A DNA stretch of 64,000 nucleotides. Source: Schistosoma haematobium (lineage: Eukaryota; Platyhelminthes; Trematoda; Strigeidida; Schistosomatidae). Of the stretch, positions 11,599 through 22,725 are shown in pieces. The notes below the pieces were generated by a model, which saw nothing but the letters and a program-made list of their open reading frames with translations, searched no databases and had not been told where the DNA came from. Within the stretch, counting starts at the first letter, position 1. Each line of letters opens with the position of its first letter. The translations under genes were made by a program, and so were the position numbers. Location of the stretch: the NCBI RefSeq assembly GCF_000699445.3, contig NC_067198.1, positions 8,678,801 to 8,742,800 on the forward strand, read 5' to 3'.

Positions 11599-11790
11599 TC
11601 GCGGCCCGGATAGCCCAGTGGTAACATCTCTGACTGTGAAGCTGGGTGACACGGGATCGAATCCGTCAGGGAGCGACAGTTCCCTCGTGATTACAGGTGC
11701 ACCTTGCTGACGAGTGCCATGTAGCACGAGAGTTAAGTCCAGGATTTCCTGTTGACTACCTTCAACCACTATCTTGCATCTTAAGTGAAA
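11599..11790 (+). mobile_element. tRNA-headed retroposon with hammerhead-like motif (third family)
   Basis: The head (11604-11680) has an A-box-like 'tagcccagtgg' and a B-box-like GGGATCGAATCC at 11653-11664. It is followed by a hammerhead-like motif: CTGACGA at 11707-11713, a perfect 4-bp stem II (GTGC/GCAC) at 11714-11727, GAGA instead of GAAA at 11728-11731, and GTC at 11737-11739. Head and body differ from families A and B, so this appears to be a distinct tRNA-derived unit. It is single-copy in this window. Confidence 0.6.
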
Positions 11791-13060
11791 GAGAAGTAAG
11801 TAATAAGTCAGTAATTAATTAACAATAAATTGAGGAAGGGAAAAACGGTAAGATAGGTTTCTTTATTTCATATACTTTGAACAATTTGAAATACAATATC
11901 TACAATATTATAAAATAATATATCCCGATAGTTTGAAAAGTTTTGTACTCACGTGAAAAATATGATTTATATGCTTAAACTTATGCGCAAAGTTTTTATT
12001 TTTAATCAAGTAGAAAATAACTTCTTATATGTTAATGGGTAAAAACATAACAACTCGTGATTAACTGCCAATAACAAGTATGCCATCTTGACCATATTAC
12101 TACATATGGTTATCATACATGCTTGTAAATAATGTAATAAAAGATAATAAACAATGTTTTATACTGAATCATATTGGAAATTATTGACCTGTTTAATTAA
12201 CTTAATAAAATAAACATTTGTTATTAAGTTGAAAGATTAGAACTGTGCTGAGTTGTGATTTGAGTGTAGTTTTTTGGTCGAAATGATAAGATTATGAATA
12301 TCAAAATACCTCAGTAACTACAGAGCACTATTTTTTCGTGGATCTATAGATTATAAAATCTGACATTTAGTTATCCGTATTCTTAATGATAGAGAAACTA
12401 GGTTTGCCAAAAGTCCATTTTAGAAAAAAGTACTTGAATTCTAATAATAGATAATCAGTACATACAAGTGTTGGTACTAAGAAAGCCTTATAATAATCAT
12501 AAAGAAGAAGTGAATATTCGGTTTTACTTAAAGTTTATCATTTTCAAGTTGAAGAGTAAATATGGTTGATAGTAAGTTTTTACATAAGTGAATATGTGTA
12601 TAGGAAACATGTAGGTTAATGAAGATGATAGTTTCAATTTTCATATTGTTTATATACAACAATCATTTTTATATAAGTATTCAAATATTATCTCAATTAT
12701 GTAGAAGTAAACAGAATAATCAATAAAACTTTCAGGTGTTGGTTATTAGGTTTTCAGACTTTTTAGAATGTTGGAAACTTAGCATAGTCATTGATTGATC
12801 AGTGACTATTAACCACCTTCCTGTTCATCTAGGCTGTAATGCTGATCGAATCCTATCAACCAAGCTTCAGTTTGTCCAGTAATCTGAGTGACCTAACATA
12901 TTATGGATTATTTAATTTGATGTTAAGGGTTTAGAAGTAGTCGTTAGAAAACCCTCAATCTAGGCTCTAATTAGCACGCGTCAGGACTGAGATTCGAGAG
13001 ACCTGGCGCTAGATATCGTACAATGATTGATCGTATGCAAACATCTTATTCCCTCAGGTA
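11791..13060. other. No gene recognised
   Basis: AT-rich non-coding sequence. A weak tRNA-like patch (12825-12870, 'gatcgaatcc') is too decayed to assign. Confidence 0.5.
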
Positions 13061-13064
13061 GTCA

Positions 13065-13222
13065 ACATCTACTTGCATAGCTCAGTGTCAAAGCCTTAGA
13101 CTTTGAAGCTAATCGAGTCCCAGAGTGAACATCAACTCTGAGATGTAGGTACATGCAGCTGACGAGTCCCAGGTAGGACAAAACGTGCGTCCTGGATTCC
13201 ACTGCCTAGCTACTAACCATCT
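13065..13222 (+). mobile_element. SMα-type (family A) retroposon
   Basis: It has the head 'cttgcatagctcagtg', a B-box remnant 'taatcgagtccc', the spacer 'gaacatcaactctgagatgtagg', the hammerhead and the conserved tail 'ggattccactgcctagc'. This is one of the clearer family A copies. The tail beyond 13222 is absent. Confidence 0.8.
13155..13200 (+). ncRNA. SMα hammerhead ribozyme motif, one core change
   Basis: CTGACGA is at 13159-13165, a well-paired stem II is GTCCCAGGTAGGAC, and the cleavage triplet GTC is at 13189-13191. The GAAA strand reads AAAA (G12 to A), which should cripple cleavage in known hammerheads. Confidence 0.7.
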
Positions 13223-13884
13223 TTGATTTGAAAGAATAATTTTTGCTTTCATTTTAAATGAGTGGTTCATACTAGAATATGATCACATGCATTGTCTTAC
13301 ATTATATTGAAAATGTCCCTTGAATTATTAAGATGCGAATCTGACCGTTTGACAGTTTCTATAGGATGCTTGGAACATTTACTTTCGTAACTATTAATTG
13401 AGGCAAGTAATCATATCACGAAAGTGATTATTGTGTAGTGATACTCTTGTATCTCATTTGGCTTTCAGTGTTCAAAATTATAACAACGTTTTATTGTCGA
13501 ATACAAACTGGTATTTATTAGTTTCAGTAGTTTTTTTTTATCGTTTTTTGGAATAATACACTTGTTCATATTGTAGAATTTTATAAAAATCTGTCACTGG
13601 TTCCCTATTTGATATCAAAACATGACTAAAACTTATTTCAACCTTAATTTCCGTCTTCAGAACTTTCATACAAATAGTATCTTTGTGTATGTTAGTGACC
13701 AGTTTTGAGATGGATTCCATGCATACTAGTATGACGTCATACCTAGTAATGTTCAGTTATGTTTGGAATGAGGTACTTCTGTAACATCTGCATTAAGTGT
13801 TGTCGCTGCTCTATAGCGCTTATTGGTTGAAGTTGGAAATGTAGACCACATACTTTCAGTTCGTCACACGTTTCAAGTGTATGG

Positions 13885-14155
13885 AATCGGGGTGAAGGAC
13901 GCGCACTACTCCGTTTTTGGGATTAATCAGCTCCGTGTATCTTCATCTGAGTGTAAATGCTCACATGAAGACCGATGCGCCGTAATGTTCTCTTTAAATT
14001 TCGAATGTGTTATCCGTTGAGCTGGTGAGTTTTAACAACCCCTGGTGTATCCACCAGGGTGAAGGTAAATCCATTTAACGAGTCTCAAAGAGAACAAAAT
14101 GTGTGTGCTAAATTCCACAGATAGTCACCATCCAAATTTCCTGAATTAGGAAAAC
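13885..14155. mobile_element. Degenerate inverted pair of family A-like half copies
   Basis: The minus-strand arm (13900-13955) reads 'cgcgcactactccgtttttggg' and 'atcagctcc'. The plus-strand arm (about 14060-14150) reads 'aatccatttaacgagtctc' and 'aaattccacagatag'. Both match the hammerhead-to-tail part of SMα in opposite orientations, but neither retains a full core. Confidence 0.4.
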
Positions 14156-14527
14156 TAAACTGATCATTTCTAACAAGGACACTTTGTCGATATACCTGTG
14201 ATAATGTGAAGATAGTTATCATACTAAATAAAGTTTTCTAGAAGTACGTTAAAACCAAAAGTCACTGAATATTTTTAATTTGATTCTATCTAGTTAAAGA
14301 TTCACTCAATTTATTACATGGACAAGGAAAATTGTGCAGTAAAACTGATTGATTGTCAGTAAACACAAAATAACTATACTTTTAAGCCAAAATAAAAAAA
14401 ACGCAAAATTCTTAGGTCAATATGAATGAAATATGTACATGTTAATTGGGTATTCAGTTTTAAATGATTTCAATTAATTATAAATATCAGAAAGAGGGTT
14501 CGTGTAGATAATAGTAAATGAATAGTT

Positions 14528-14690
14528 AGGTTCATGAGTCAATTGAAGATAGATCATTATGGAAAACCTGGAATCATTGGATGGCTATTTCGTCTTATTG
14601 TGAGACTCCTTCGTAGTGCGCATCCACGATCCCGCCCCGTGGGATTCAAACCCAAGACCTATCGGTCTAGCGAACGAACACTGAGACGAA
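14528..14690 (-). mobile_element. Family B retroposon, left arm of inverted pair
   Basis: It runs from the 3' terminus (catgagtcaattgaag) through a decayed hammerhead to the B box in reverse near 14641. The head is broken at about 14690. Confidence 0.7.
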
Positions 14691-14800
14691 AAGACCGTTA
14701 AGTGCTTCTAAGTTTTCAATGATGATCTAGCTTCAATTGGCTTATGAATCCAACTATAAAATTACTACAATCTCCCCAGAACCTCCTTCCTATAATAGTC
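14691..14800 (+). mobile_element. Family B retroposon, right arm of inverted pair
   Basis: It begins inside the hammerhead ('gagacgaaaagaccgttaag'), continues to 'gtgcttctaagttttc' and ends with the terminal segment and 'attactacaatctcc'. Together with the preceding arm it makes a fold-back. Confidence 0.65.
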
Positions 14801-15367
14801 ATTAAAAATAAAGCGAGTTTCTTAAAACGTCTTTCTTGATAACCTATCCAAACTTCTGTCTAATCTCTTTTCCAACTGTTAATATATTTCAATAAATCTT
14901 CATATTTGAAAATTATGTATTACGTAAAAAGTTTACAAACTATCAGAAAGCAAACTATTTCTAATATTTAAGGCGAATCATTATGGTAATAAGAATATTT
15001 TTAACTTCACCTCTTTATTAGATAAATGAGGAACAATTACTATACTATATACTATATTTTCATATGATCACTAGTTATTAAATGAGGATTTATTGCAATA
15101 TGGTATATTTCATGTCTATAGTTATCTGATATGATAAAAAAATCAATTCGGGCAACTATTCTTACCTTGTAGCATTTAACTAAGATATTATGTACTTTTT
15201 TTATTTGACTATAATGAGTTTACAATTATTTCTGTATAACACATGTCATAAGTTTGATTTTATGGTACATAGTTATTTAGTGTGAATAAGCGCTTGAGTG
15301 AAATTTGGTTGATGGAGAATTCCTGTGGAATAATATTAAAGATGTGCTTAGTTTCACATGTTGACAC
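14801..15367. other. No gene recognised
   Basis: AT-rich non-coding sequence with nothing recognised. Confidence 0.5.
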
Positions 15368-15545
15368 TTTTGGATACCGGCTCAATGTTCTAGAGGTCAG
15401 ACGTTCGCTCGAGGGATCAATGGTTCTGGGTTCTAGTCCTGCGAGCGAGATCATGAATGTGCACTACTGAGAAGTCTCATACTATGACGAAATGGCTGTC
15501 CACTGATTCCAGACTCTCAGTAGCGGTTAGGCTTATATCGACTAG
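15368..15545 (+). mobile_element. Family B retroposon
   Basis: The complete head-to-body order is visible: 'ggataccggctcaatg', a B-box-like 'ggttctagtcctgcg', 'gtgcactactgag', then a hammerhead with CTGAGAA, 'GACGAAATGG' and GTCC. The core has one substitution. Confidence 0.7.
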
Positions 15546-16001
15546 TAAATTCAATTGTGAAAATTATGCATACAAAATTAAAACAACTGATAATGACATT
15601 ATCCACTGAAATTACACGCAAACAAGACTTAACAAATGACACCATTTATGCAAATAATGATTATCCACCAGTTATTTGTTTATTTTTTCAAACTGACAAA
15701 AAATGTCTATCCTATCAACTACTTAACCTCTCTCTACTCAAGTAAAAGATACAGTCATCGTGAAAAATTATTTAACCAACAAACATGTTACATGATAGAT
15801 TACGTTTATTATCAGCAGGTTAACTATGAATGTTAAACGTTCGTTTTTACAATATTTATGAATATAATATACATATCACTTTCTCAATTCTCTGATTGAT
15901 CATACACAGATAGAATGAGTTACAACTTTTAAATGATCAGATATATTTAAATTAACAACTTTTATGTTTTAAATAGGTATTTAGTAAAAATTCAATGATA
16001 G

Positions 16002-16057
16002 ATAATAATAATAATACTAGTAATAATAGTAATACTACTAATAATAGTAATAATAAG
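16002..16057. repeat. AAT/TAG trinucleotide-rich repeat
   Basis: Imperfect (AAT)n mixed with TAG and ACT triplets over about 55 bases. Confidence 0.8.
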
Positions 16058-16142
16058 TTCCTGTCGTCGAACTATTATTTAATTATAATTGTAATTTATG
16101 GTAAAAATTGTTCCAGACACAATTATAAACTAACTAGACATT

Positions 16143-16556
16143 AGTATCAGAAGGGATTTTGTGGAAATTGTAGTAATATCAATAGTTGAGATCATAAGTC
16201 AGTTGAAGCACTGAATGGCCGATTCGCCTATCGTGGGACTCCTCACAGTGCACATCCACGGCCCCGCCCCGCGGTAATCGAACCCAGGACATATCAGTCA
16301 CGTGCATGAACGCTTAACCACTAGACCACTAAGCTAGTCAGCATTCAACAGTGTTAATGTCTAAATTCAACTAATCCACCAAATGGATCGACACATCCAC
16401 AACTGTCATCAGTGAGTTACTATCTCACAACAGACCCAGTTGAACTCCACTGGTCACTGCTTCTCACTAGAACTCCAGGAACTACCTCTCGAAGCCAGTC
16501 AGTAGTGAGCAAATATTGACTTATATCAGAAGATGTTTTGTGGAGATTAAAGTAGA
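16143..16556 (-). mobile_element. Family B retroposon, extended copy
   Basis: It begins at 'tatcagaagggattttgtgg', the repeat's terminal segment, and runs in reverse through the terminus, a hammerhead with altered core, the B box near 16277, the head, the 'ggtgttaatg' linker and the upstream module. It reaches 'tcagaagatgttttgtgg' again at about 16521-16541. The same terminal sentence at both ends implies a tandem or circularly permuted unit of roughly 380-390 bp. Confidence 0.75.
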
Positions 16557-16652
16557 TTGTAGTGGATTAGTTGAAGTTAGACATTGACACCGATGGATGC
16601 CGGCACAGTGTTCCCGTGGTTAAGCGCTCGCGCGCGAGACTGATAGGTAGAC
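16557..16652 (+). mobile_element. Family B retroposon, 5' portion only
   Basis: It reads from the linker (gaagttagacattgacacc) into the head (gccggcacagtg, then GTTAAGCGCTCGCGCG) and stops at 'ctgataggta' before the B box. It is opposite in strand to the copy just upstream. Confidence 0.7.
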
Positions 16653-16974
16653 ACTAATTAACTAAACTCATTATATATTATATACCACCATATTAACTAA
16701 TTTGATTATTTCATTATCTTTTAACTAATCTTATGGGAAGAGAAAATTTTTATAGTAGAAATTTTGCTTAAAATATTTCTATTTTCTCTATCGTTTTATA
16801 TGATCTTTATGATGTAATTATAGATAAATTTTCAATAATGAATGTTGAATTCTCACAGTAGGTAACTTATAAAGTGTACATCGACAAAAAAAAGAAAAAA
16901 AGAAAAACGAAATAGTGATTTTCTTATGAATAAAATTGCATAATAGAAGTTTAATAAATATGATGCAGCTTTAC

Positions 16975-16979
16975 GAAAT
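16975..16979. repeat. Target-site duplication (GAAAT), left
   Basis: A 5-bp direct repeat with 17473-17477, abutting the LTR ends exactly. Confidence 0.8.
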
Positions 16980-17472
16980 TGTTATGTTTCGATAAGAATA
17001 ATAAATGGTAACTTTTGGGATCCATTTATGGACCAATACTATGCGTATATTTTTATGGAATAATCATATTCATGTCCTTCTTATTATCAGCCTTATTTTG
17101 AACTATGAACTATTATTATACGATTTACCATTCTTGAGTTGTGCTCAGTCGATCAATTACTATCTCCCACACTCACAGCCACATTTGGCTATATTTTGTA
17201 CAAATGTTATTTTCTATTTTATTGTACTATGTGGTCTGTCTGGTTGGTATATAAACTCAGTATGCTTGAAATAAATGATTGATATTGCAGAGGCTGAGAT
17301 TGGTGTTCTGAACTCAACTGGCTGAGCTAGGCAGGAAGTAGGACCGATAAGTACTCTAGACTGTTCGGACAGGTTTTATGAGTGATTGGTCCGTTCGATT
17401 AATCACTGTTCTCTAATTGACGGTATGATTTCGTTATACATTAACAGGGTACTCAGGCCACAAGTTATAACA
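16980..17472 (+). mobile_element. Solo LTR of an LTR retrotransposon
   Basis: The 493-bp segment starts TGTTAT and ends ATAACA, the inverted dinucleotide rule of LTRs. It is flanked by the perfect 5-bp duplication GAAAT and shares about 90% of its first 280 bases with 35417-35890. A TATA-like 'gtatataaactcag' near 17249 and AATAAA near 17269 fit promoter and polyadenylation signals, so the + orientation is likely. No gag/pol follows, so this is a solo LTR left by recombination. Gypsy or Bel/Pao origin cannot be told. A short ORF (17005-17274) lies inside it and is not a gene. Confidence 0.85.
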
Positions 17473-17477
17473 GAAAT
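17473..17477. repeat. Target-site duplication (GAAAT), right
   Basis: Matches 16975-16979. Confidence 0.8.
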
Positions 17478-17732
17478 GCAATAAAAAAGATGAATTTTCT
17501 TTTAAATGATTAATGTTAAAATTGGATATTGTAAAGTCATAAAAAATGCTTGTTCTCATTTCGGAAATTAGTTAAGTGTACTTAGTTGCGAAACTGTGTG
17601 CTGTTAATATAGATCCATGAATTCGGGGCTTTCGATCGATAGCTTTCATACATTGATTAATCACTGAATAGCGACTAATATTATCTACCTAATAAACTTC
17701 TCATTTTATAAAAACACTGAAAATATTAAAGA

Positions 17733-17880
17733 GGAAGAATGTTTTTGTAAAATCTCAACGAAAAGATTTGAATTAAATCCAACGTTTCACCTGGCAATCT
17801 GGTCCAAGATTTTTTCAAGCTTGACACGTTGGATTGACTATAAATTCTTTCGCTGGGACTTTAGAAATACATTCTTCTTC
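17733..17880. repeat. Imperfect palindrome with hammerhead-like GAAACGTTGG
   Basis: Arms at 17733-17785 and 17825-17880 are inverted copies (cgttggatt...ttcttt...cattctt) at about 75-80% identity by eye. The 40-base centre, read on the minus strand, gives 'TCTTGGACCAGATTGCCAGG' followed by TGAAACGTTGG, which looks like a hammerhead stem II and GAAA strand. The CTGANGA strand is not intact (GCTTGAAAAAA). It may be a remnant of paired ribozyme-bearing repeat ends, for example from an older Penelope-like family. Confidence 0.5.
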
Positions 17881-19286
17881 TTTATTGTCTCACATTAACT
17901 CAGCGCCCAAATACTGTGAAACTATTCGATCAAATTTAACACTGAAAAAAGTAAGTTTATTTGGTACTTTTTTTCTGAAATGAGGAAATTTTGGAGTAAT
18001 ATATCAAATTAAATGAAGAAAATACCAATCAAAAAGTTTACTAATTGATACCCAAGTATTGAATATTTTTCTAAATTAAAATCAAATTAGTATCCAGAGA
18101 TTTTAAAGAAGCTGGAGTGAAGTGGGGGAAAAACGAATGTTTGAGTTCAGACGTTATTAATTAGGATCATTCGATCTATACTCATGAAACGAAGTTCAAA
18201 TTTTTATGTTTATTTCTCAGTTTCTTCTAAAATATCATTGTTTTTATGTTATCTAATTCATTAGTTTTCATACTGTTTCAACACAAATACATGAAACTTA
18301 CATTTTAATATTTTATAACAATTTGTCTTCAACTGACATTAAAATTTGAACTAATATTCGATGGGATTTTTTTTTCAGGAATAAATCATAATACGATTTA
18401 TCAAACTAAAGTACATTTCTCTTTGCAATTTTAAAAAAGTAAAAAAACTCAGCACATAATCATTCGTTTCACTTGGATTATCATCATTATCATTATCCCG
18501 ACGACTATACTTTATATCATAATTTTTCGGATTATATCTTAAACGTTTGTAAAGCAATTAACAGTCCATATCTCAATGTATGATTAATGTACTGAATTTC
18601 TGGTATTGCTTTAAGATGGTTAGTTACTAGTTAATTCCAGTCAAGAGATCTATTCATTTATTGAGACAAAATCATTAATTTAGCTAAAAATTATTACATT
18701 TTGGTTAATAAGTATATATACTTGCGATCTCATACACATCTTTTCAATACATGACCATTCTTCCTCAATCCCCCCTCCACTCACCAACCCACCCACCCAC
18801 TTAAACCGTCAGAAACAAAAAAGTACGCATAACTAAATAAATACTTATGCGGCTGTCATATTTATTTAGTATATATTAATGATTATTCTTTAGCATCAAA
18901 ATATTTATCATAAATTCTATAAATGAATTATGCAATATTAATGATTAAATTACTTTTTTCATTTTTATGTGGATTATATCCATTACAAAAAGATATAAAT
19001 ATCAATAATAAATTATAGATAATATTCTATTAGAAAGTTACTTGAACTGATATTACTACTTGTTTAAAGTAATAAAGTATAGATAAATATGCATGTCATT
19101 TTGTCAGTATTCATCACATTTTATTATACTTACTTTATTATTTATAAGATTACTTTGGTTTATGACAATAGAATAAGAATTCAAACTGAATCTCAATAAA
19201 TAACTCACTATAATTATTTGTATTTATTCTTCTTAGAACTATTACATGTATAGTTTTTTTAATGAGTTTATTAAAACAATCCATGT
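17881..19286. other. No gene recognised
   Basis: AT-rich non-coding sequence. A C-rich stretch (18768-18805, 'cccccctccactcacc') stands out in composition only. Confidence 0.5.
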
Positions 19287-19660
19287 AAATTAGTTGAGAT
19301 CATTAGTCACTTGAAGATAAATCATTATGGACAACATGGGAGCACTGGGCGGTCGATTTATTATAGTATGGGACTCCTTAGCAGTGTGCATTCACGATCC
19401 CAGGACCTGTCGGTCTTGCGTACAACCGCTTGACTATTAGACCACTGAGCTGACCGGCATCCAACAGTGTTAATGTCCAACTTTAAATAATCCACCGAAT
19501 TGAGCGATACATTCACCATTGTCATCAGTGAGTTACTATCTCACAACAGACCCAGTTGAACTCCACTGGTCACAGTTTCTCACTAAACTCCATGAAATAC
19601 TTCATGAAGTCAGTCACTAGTGAGCATATGTTGACTAATATCAGAAGAGCTTTTGTGGAT
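19287..19660 (-). mobile_element. Family B retroposon, first unit of a tandem dimer
   Basis: In reverse it has the terminus at 19291, a hammerhead with CTAAGGA (one change), a head with a deletion over the B-box flank, the linker and the complete upstream module (ctcacaacagacccagttg). The next unit starts 386 bp later in the same orientation. Confidence 0.8.
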
Positions 19661-19897
19661 ATTATAGTAATTTTAATAGTTGTGATCATGAGTCAATTCA
19701 AACTAGAACACCATGGAAAATCTGGAATTACTTGACGGCCTTTTCATCCTATTGTAGGACTCCTCAGCAGTTTTCATTCACGATCCCAGGACCTATCGGT
19801 CTTGCGCGCAAACGCTTAACCTCTAGACCATTGAGCTGGCTTATGATCTCAACTATTAAAATAATTATAATCCCCACAAAACCCCTTCTGATATTAA
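19661..19897 (-). mobile_element. Family B retroposon, second unit of a tandem dimer
   Basis: It is the same orientation and order as the preceding unit up to 'ccattgagctggc' (about 19839). It then switches to the inverted terminal segment (ttatgatctcaactatt, then ccccacaaaaccccttctg). The unit therefore ends in an inverted terminus. Confidence 0.8.
19730..19775 (-). ncRNA. Family B hammerhead motif with intact core
   Basis: On the minus strand CTGAGGA is at 19767-19761, stem II is GTCCTACAATAGGAT (five pairs including one G-T), GAAA is at 19745-19742 and GTC at 19736-19734. Core bases match the hammerhead consensus CUGANGA/GAAA/NUH. Helix I is weakened. Confidence 0.6.
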
Positions 19898-20149
19898 ATT
19901 AGTCTTATTGAAAGTAAATAGTTTAGGTTATGTATAACTTATAATGATGGTAATTCATTGAAGTTGACTAAATTATTGTCAGCATTTTGATTAGTTCAGT
20001 GAAATAAGAATTCCTATTGAAATATATAATACACAACAATAATAATATTATAATTTTACAAGTGATTTAAAAAAATATATATTTTAACAAGTCAGTTTTA
20101 TAAATAGTTCAACAATAATCAAGAGATGAATACTAAAATCACGCTAGGA

Positions 20150-20290
20150 CCGAAAGGTTAAGGACATTAAAGGATCATGGATAAGCACTGCAGAGGATTT
20201 GCATACTGGGACGAAACGACGGTTCAATGATTTCAGGTTTTCCATGATGGTCTAGCTTCAGCTGACTCATGAATTTAACTATTAAATTAA
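20150..20290 (+). mobile_element. Family B retroposon, 3' half, decayed
   Basis: 'ggatcatggataagcactgc', a damaged hammerhead core (CAGAGGA, with GGGACGAAACG kept), 'caggttttccatgatggtc' and the terminus 'gactcatgaatttaac' identify it. Confidence 0.65.
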
Positions 20291-20299
20291 TAATTATAG

Positions 20300-22514
20300 T
20301 TGCTTTTAATTTAATCAGTTGAAATATCACTTTGTTAAATATTTACAATAGAATTCAATTATTTTACTGATTAACTTAATTTGTAGCAAATAGCTTTTAA
20401 GATAACTTCATAAACCGATAAAATGTACAGTTAGTTTGACATTATGCATAAGTTTACCGTATAGATACAAACAATATTAAAGGAAAAAAATCACACACAC
20501 ACACACGTATCATATCACCGATTTTCAACCAAACTAGATATACGTTTAATAACAGTGATACTTTTCATTTCACACGCAATACAATTTTTATCAGACAATT
20601 TCAAATATTTATAATCAACATTTATAAACTACTAAATCATATACTGATATTTCATTAAAGTTTCTTTAAATTATTAACTATAACAGTGTTCGGTTAACAT
20701 CTTATTCACGACATCAGGGTTGAATTACTGAAGTCTTCCACTTTTATGTTGTTGTCGTTTTTTAATACTGTTAATATAATTCTTTGAAAAGGAATGTTCA
20801 TAATCTATTCACATATATAAATGGAAAAAGAAAAAGAAATAGTTGATTGTATTTTTTCTCGCTTCATTGAATTTTTATTTGATAAAATGACAATTACAGA
20901 AGTTGTTTCATTTCTTCTTTTAAACTAAATTGAATAATGAATGTTGAAAAGGAATGGTTTTTTAAGTTTAGGCAAAAGTTTATAAAATATGATAGATGTA
21001 AAATGAAATCGTTTATCATTGTATTAGTAGTTTACAATTCATTATATACTACATCATATTACATTATATTTGATGTCAGTTGATCATAAATATGTTAACA
21101 TTTGTTTTAGCGGAAGCGGTTCTTTTCAATTGTGATCTACTAGCATATGCTCATTGGTGAGTGATAAACTTATCTAATGCTAGATAAACATTATTCAACC
21201 ATATATTATAAAATATTCTTCATGTTAAATTGATTTGTATTAAAAGTATAGACTTTATGCCGAGTGAATGGTTGACTTAATTCAATGTAGTTGTATAATA
21301 ATTAAACAAAGGCACTAAATTTTCATGCATTTAGTCCCCTTGGTAAATGTTTACAAAACAGGAACATAAAATATTGGAGGATCAAGTAAATTCATCTGTT
21401 TCGTCTGCTCTAAATCTCACATATTAACATTGGTTTGTTTAAATTAATAAAACGTTTTACAGATGTAATTTGGTGGGTAACATGTATAAGGTCATTTAGT
21501 TTACTAGTGAAAAGCTAATTTCAAATAATTTACATATTCATACAAGTGATATAGGTGATGATGTAACCGAGTATAAGAAACTCGTGAAAATTGCTATAAT
21601 TACAAAAGGTGAAATGATCAAAGCGATGATAATTACGAAGACACAATAGTGATGTAATCATTATATTAATACTTGAAGATGGTATGACAGAAAAAACACT
21701 TGGATAACTACACTGATATCAGATCAAGCATTTCATCGAATAAACATTAAATAATAAAACTAATTATGATAACCTAAATTGGAAATGAAAAGTTGACTAA
21801 AGGGAACAATGAATATGTTATTGTTATTAGATTAAGATAAATTCAAAAAAATCAGAAACTGAGTGAAGGGAAGTGTAGCAATTGGGTTTTATACAAAGAA
21901 TAGCCGCTAGTTATGAGCAGGATAATTATTACTCAAAAAAGCAGTAATATGATCTACCGAAATGACTTCACAGATAGACCGATCACTGAAAAATGTAAAT
22001 TAACGATACTAAAAAAGTTAGTGGTACATAAACTTTTCAAATAATGCTAAAAACAAGACTTAGAATCTTTATGCCTTGCCAACACGACAGTAAATTATCA
22101 GAAGATCCGAATCAAAAACTGGTAACGTGAATAGCACAACAGCATGGTGTTGTCGTTATGACAACCAAGCTTGAAATGAGTATTACTTTTCAACTATTTA
22201 ATGATCAATCGAAATTCATCTCTCATTGAATAAATTCATATGTACGTCAAGTTTACTAGATTGATAATAAAGGCTCTAAAGCAATAAAATACAACTACAC
22301 ACTATTAAAATCATTTTTATACAGGAACAATTTACATCAGGTTCTCATATTTCTATATGTTTTAGGTACAGATTTTTGTTTGATAAGGAATCTATTTCTA
22401 TAAGTTGGCTATCTTAATGAACTAAATATTTCTTGTAATAATATTGTAGCAATAGAAATAAATAGTTTTAAATAACATATATTAAATCTTTACAGTTCTT
22501 AGATCCTGAATTGA
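20300..22514. other. Long AT-rich non-coding stretch
   Basis: A (CA)n run at 20493-20506 is the only simple repeat seen. No gene, RNA or element is recognised. Confidence 0.5.
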
Positions 22515-22725
22515 TATTAAGCAGACCACCAATGAAAGCCTGAAAGCATTGGATAGATATTTAGTCCTCGCATTGTACTCCTCATCAGTGTGTATCCATA
22601 TTTTCCAACCAGGAATTAAACCTAGTAGCTTCGGACTAGTGCGTGGGTGGTTAATCTCCAGACCACTGGATCGGGATCCAATGATGCAAGAGTCTAACTT
22701 TATTCACTTCACAATATTTTGCGAC
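22515..22725 (-). mobile_element. Family B retroposon, decayed
   Basis: 'aagcattggatagatatttagtcctc', 'actcctcatcagtgtgtatcc', 'ccaggaattaaacctag' and 'ccagaccactggatcgg' give the reverse order of terminus, hammerhead, B box and A box. An open frame over it (22549-22773) is incidental. Confidence 0.65.

Noticed and set aside
11604..11680. Possible functional tRNA gene
   Set aside because: A- and B-box-like segments are present, but the anticodon stem does not pair well and a hammerhead-like body follows, so a tRNA-derived retroposon is more likely.
17005..17274. 89-codon ORF, also seen in longer form at 35442-35759
   Set aside because: It lies inside the solo LTRs and appears twice only because the LTR is repeated.
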